This document shows, piece after piece, positions 63,680-64,000 of a stretch of DNA of 64,000 bases. The notes beneath the pieces are model-generated. The model did no database searches, was not told the DNA's origin, and saw only the letters and a list, made by a program, of their open reading frames with translations. Position 1 is the first letter of the stretch; every line of letters starts with the position of its first letter. This stretch comes from Sideroxydans sp. (GTDB taxonomy: Bacteria > Pseudomonadota > Gammaproteobacteria > Burkholderiales > Gallionellaceae), in NCBI GenBank assembly GCA_016124455.1, contig WGNQ01000005.1, positions 58,733-122,732 of the forward strand, written 5' to 3'. The translations under genes were made by a program, and so were the position numbers.

Positions 63680-64000
63680 ATGTCCCTTTCTACCTCGCAA
63701 AAACGCTGGTTGCCGCCGCTGGCGCTGCTCGTGCTCACGCTCATCTGGGGCTATAGCTGGGTCATCGCCAAGCAGGCGCTGCATTACGCGCCACCGTTCG
63801 CGTTTGCGGCGGAACGCTGCGCGGGCGCTGCGCTGACGCTGATGCTGGTGGTCAAACTCACCGGCCGCTCGTTCAGGTTGCCCGCACCCGGCGCGACGCT
63901 CGCCATCGCGCTGGCGCAGGTCTCCGGCTTCATGGCGTTCCAGACCTGGGCGCTGGTCGAAGGCGGCCCCGGCAAGACCGCGGTGCTGATCTTCACCATG
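63680..64000 (+). CDS. EamA (DMT) family transporter, N-terminal part (partial)
   Basis: The first 107 residues are in the window and the gene continues past the edge. LALLVLTLIWGYSWVIAKQAL is the classic EamA start, and ALVEGGPGKTAVLIFTM begins the third or fourth helix of the first half. These drug/metabolite transporters export metabolites such as amino acids. No downstream information is available. Confidence 0.85.
   Translation, partial: MSLSTSQKRWLPPLALLVLTLIWGYSWVIAKQALHYAPPFAFAAERCAGAALTLMLVVKLTGRSFRLPAPGATLAIALAQVSGFMAFQTWALVEGGPGKTAVLIFTM

Overview
The window is a typical stretch of a GC-rich bacterial chromosome, densely packed with housekeeping genes. The gene set points to a betaproteobacterium of the Nitrosomonadales/Gallionellaceae type: Tex, SlyX, TrxC, a YdbH-YnbE-YdbL set, RlmD, Uup, a dapA-bamC pair, and CbbQ/CbbO-type Rubisco or NO-reductase activation proteins. 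This placement is inferred from gene content only, because no rRNA or marker tree is available. No insertion sequence, prophage, CRISPR array or rRNA operon was seen. Two tRNA genes are present: Ser-UGA and Arg-CCU.

Layout. 1-933: the 3' end of msrA and an EI24-type membrane protein. 1042-4780: a visibly AT-richer, probably acquired three-gene block. It holds a MazG-like pyrophosphohydrolase, a large protein that appears to fuse a RecB-type nuclease, a DUF2075/Schlafen-like helicase and a LexA-like S24 peptidase, and a membrane-anchored Mrr-type endonuclease with a zinc ribbon. This is the best candidate for an undescribed, probably defensive, system. 5091-11979: a minus-strand run with a TerB-like protein, slyX, tex, a GT-C/TPR membrane protein, a D,D-carboxypeptidase, and DUF3617 and DUF192 proteins. 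12017-19651: a plus-strand run with the ydbH-ynbE-ydbL envelope lipid-transport set, an SDR epimerase, a PolB-like exonuclease, rlmD, a rhodanese and a Cfa-type methyltransferase.

19679-28911: HopJ-like and Bax-inhibitor proteins, a large GGDEF/EAL sensor with an overlapping small ORF, two tRNAs with several small proteins around them, uup, and an AsmA-like protein. 29035-33301: a minus-strand run with a persulfide-dioxygenase-like protein, nadC, a class II amidotransferase, trxC, a lipoprotein and an Old Yellow Enzyme. 33426-41347: clpB behind a near-perfect sigma-32 promoter, the Prc protease, an M23 peptidase coupled to a 90-residue protein, and a zinc alcohol dehydrogenase.

41542-46752: a CbbQ-CbbO pair without Rubisco genes plus a small two-helix protein, then a membrane protein divergent from a MocR regulator with clear operator repeats. 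46995-54681: an LLM oxidoreductase, YjbQ, a thioredoxin-HEAT fusion, an SGNH esterase, a GIY-YIG-like protein, a paralogue of the 90-residue protein, gamma-glutamyltransferase and feoAB. 54852-64000: dapA, a bamC with an extra domain, an MBL hydrolase, a RoxA-type ribosomal oxygenase, a PrxQ-slyD operon, a GpsA-like dehydrogenase, a 2OG oxygenase, a repeat-built coiled-coil protein, and the 5' end of an EamA transporter.

Many neighbours are joined by 4-14 bp start/stop overlaps (exonuclease-rlmD, ynbE-ydbL, feoA-feoB, prxQ-slyD, yjbQ-trx/HEAT, roxA-DUF, carboxypeptidase-GT-C). Operon structure is therefore well supported by the sequence.
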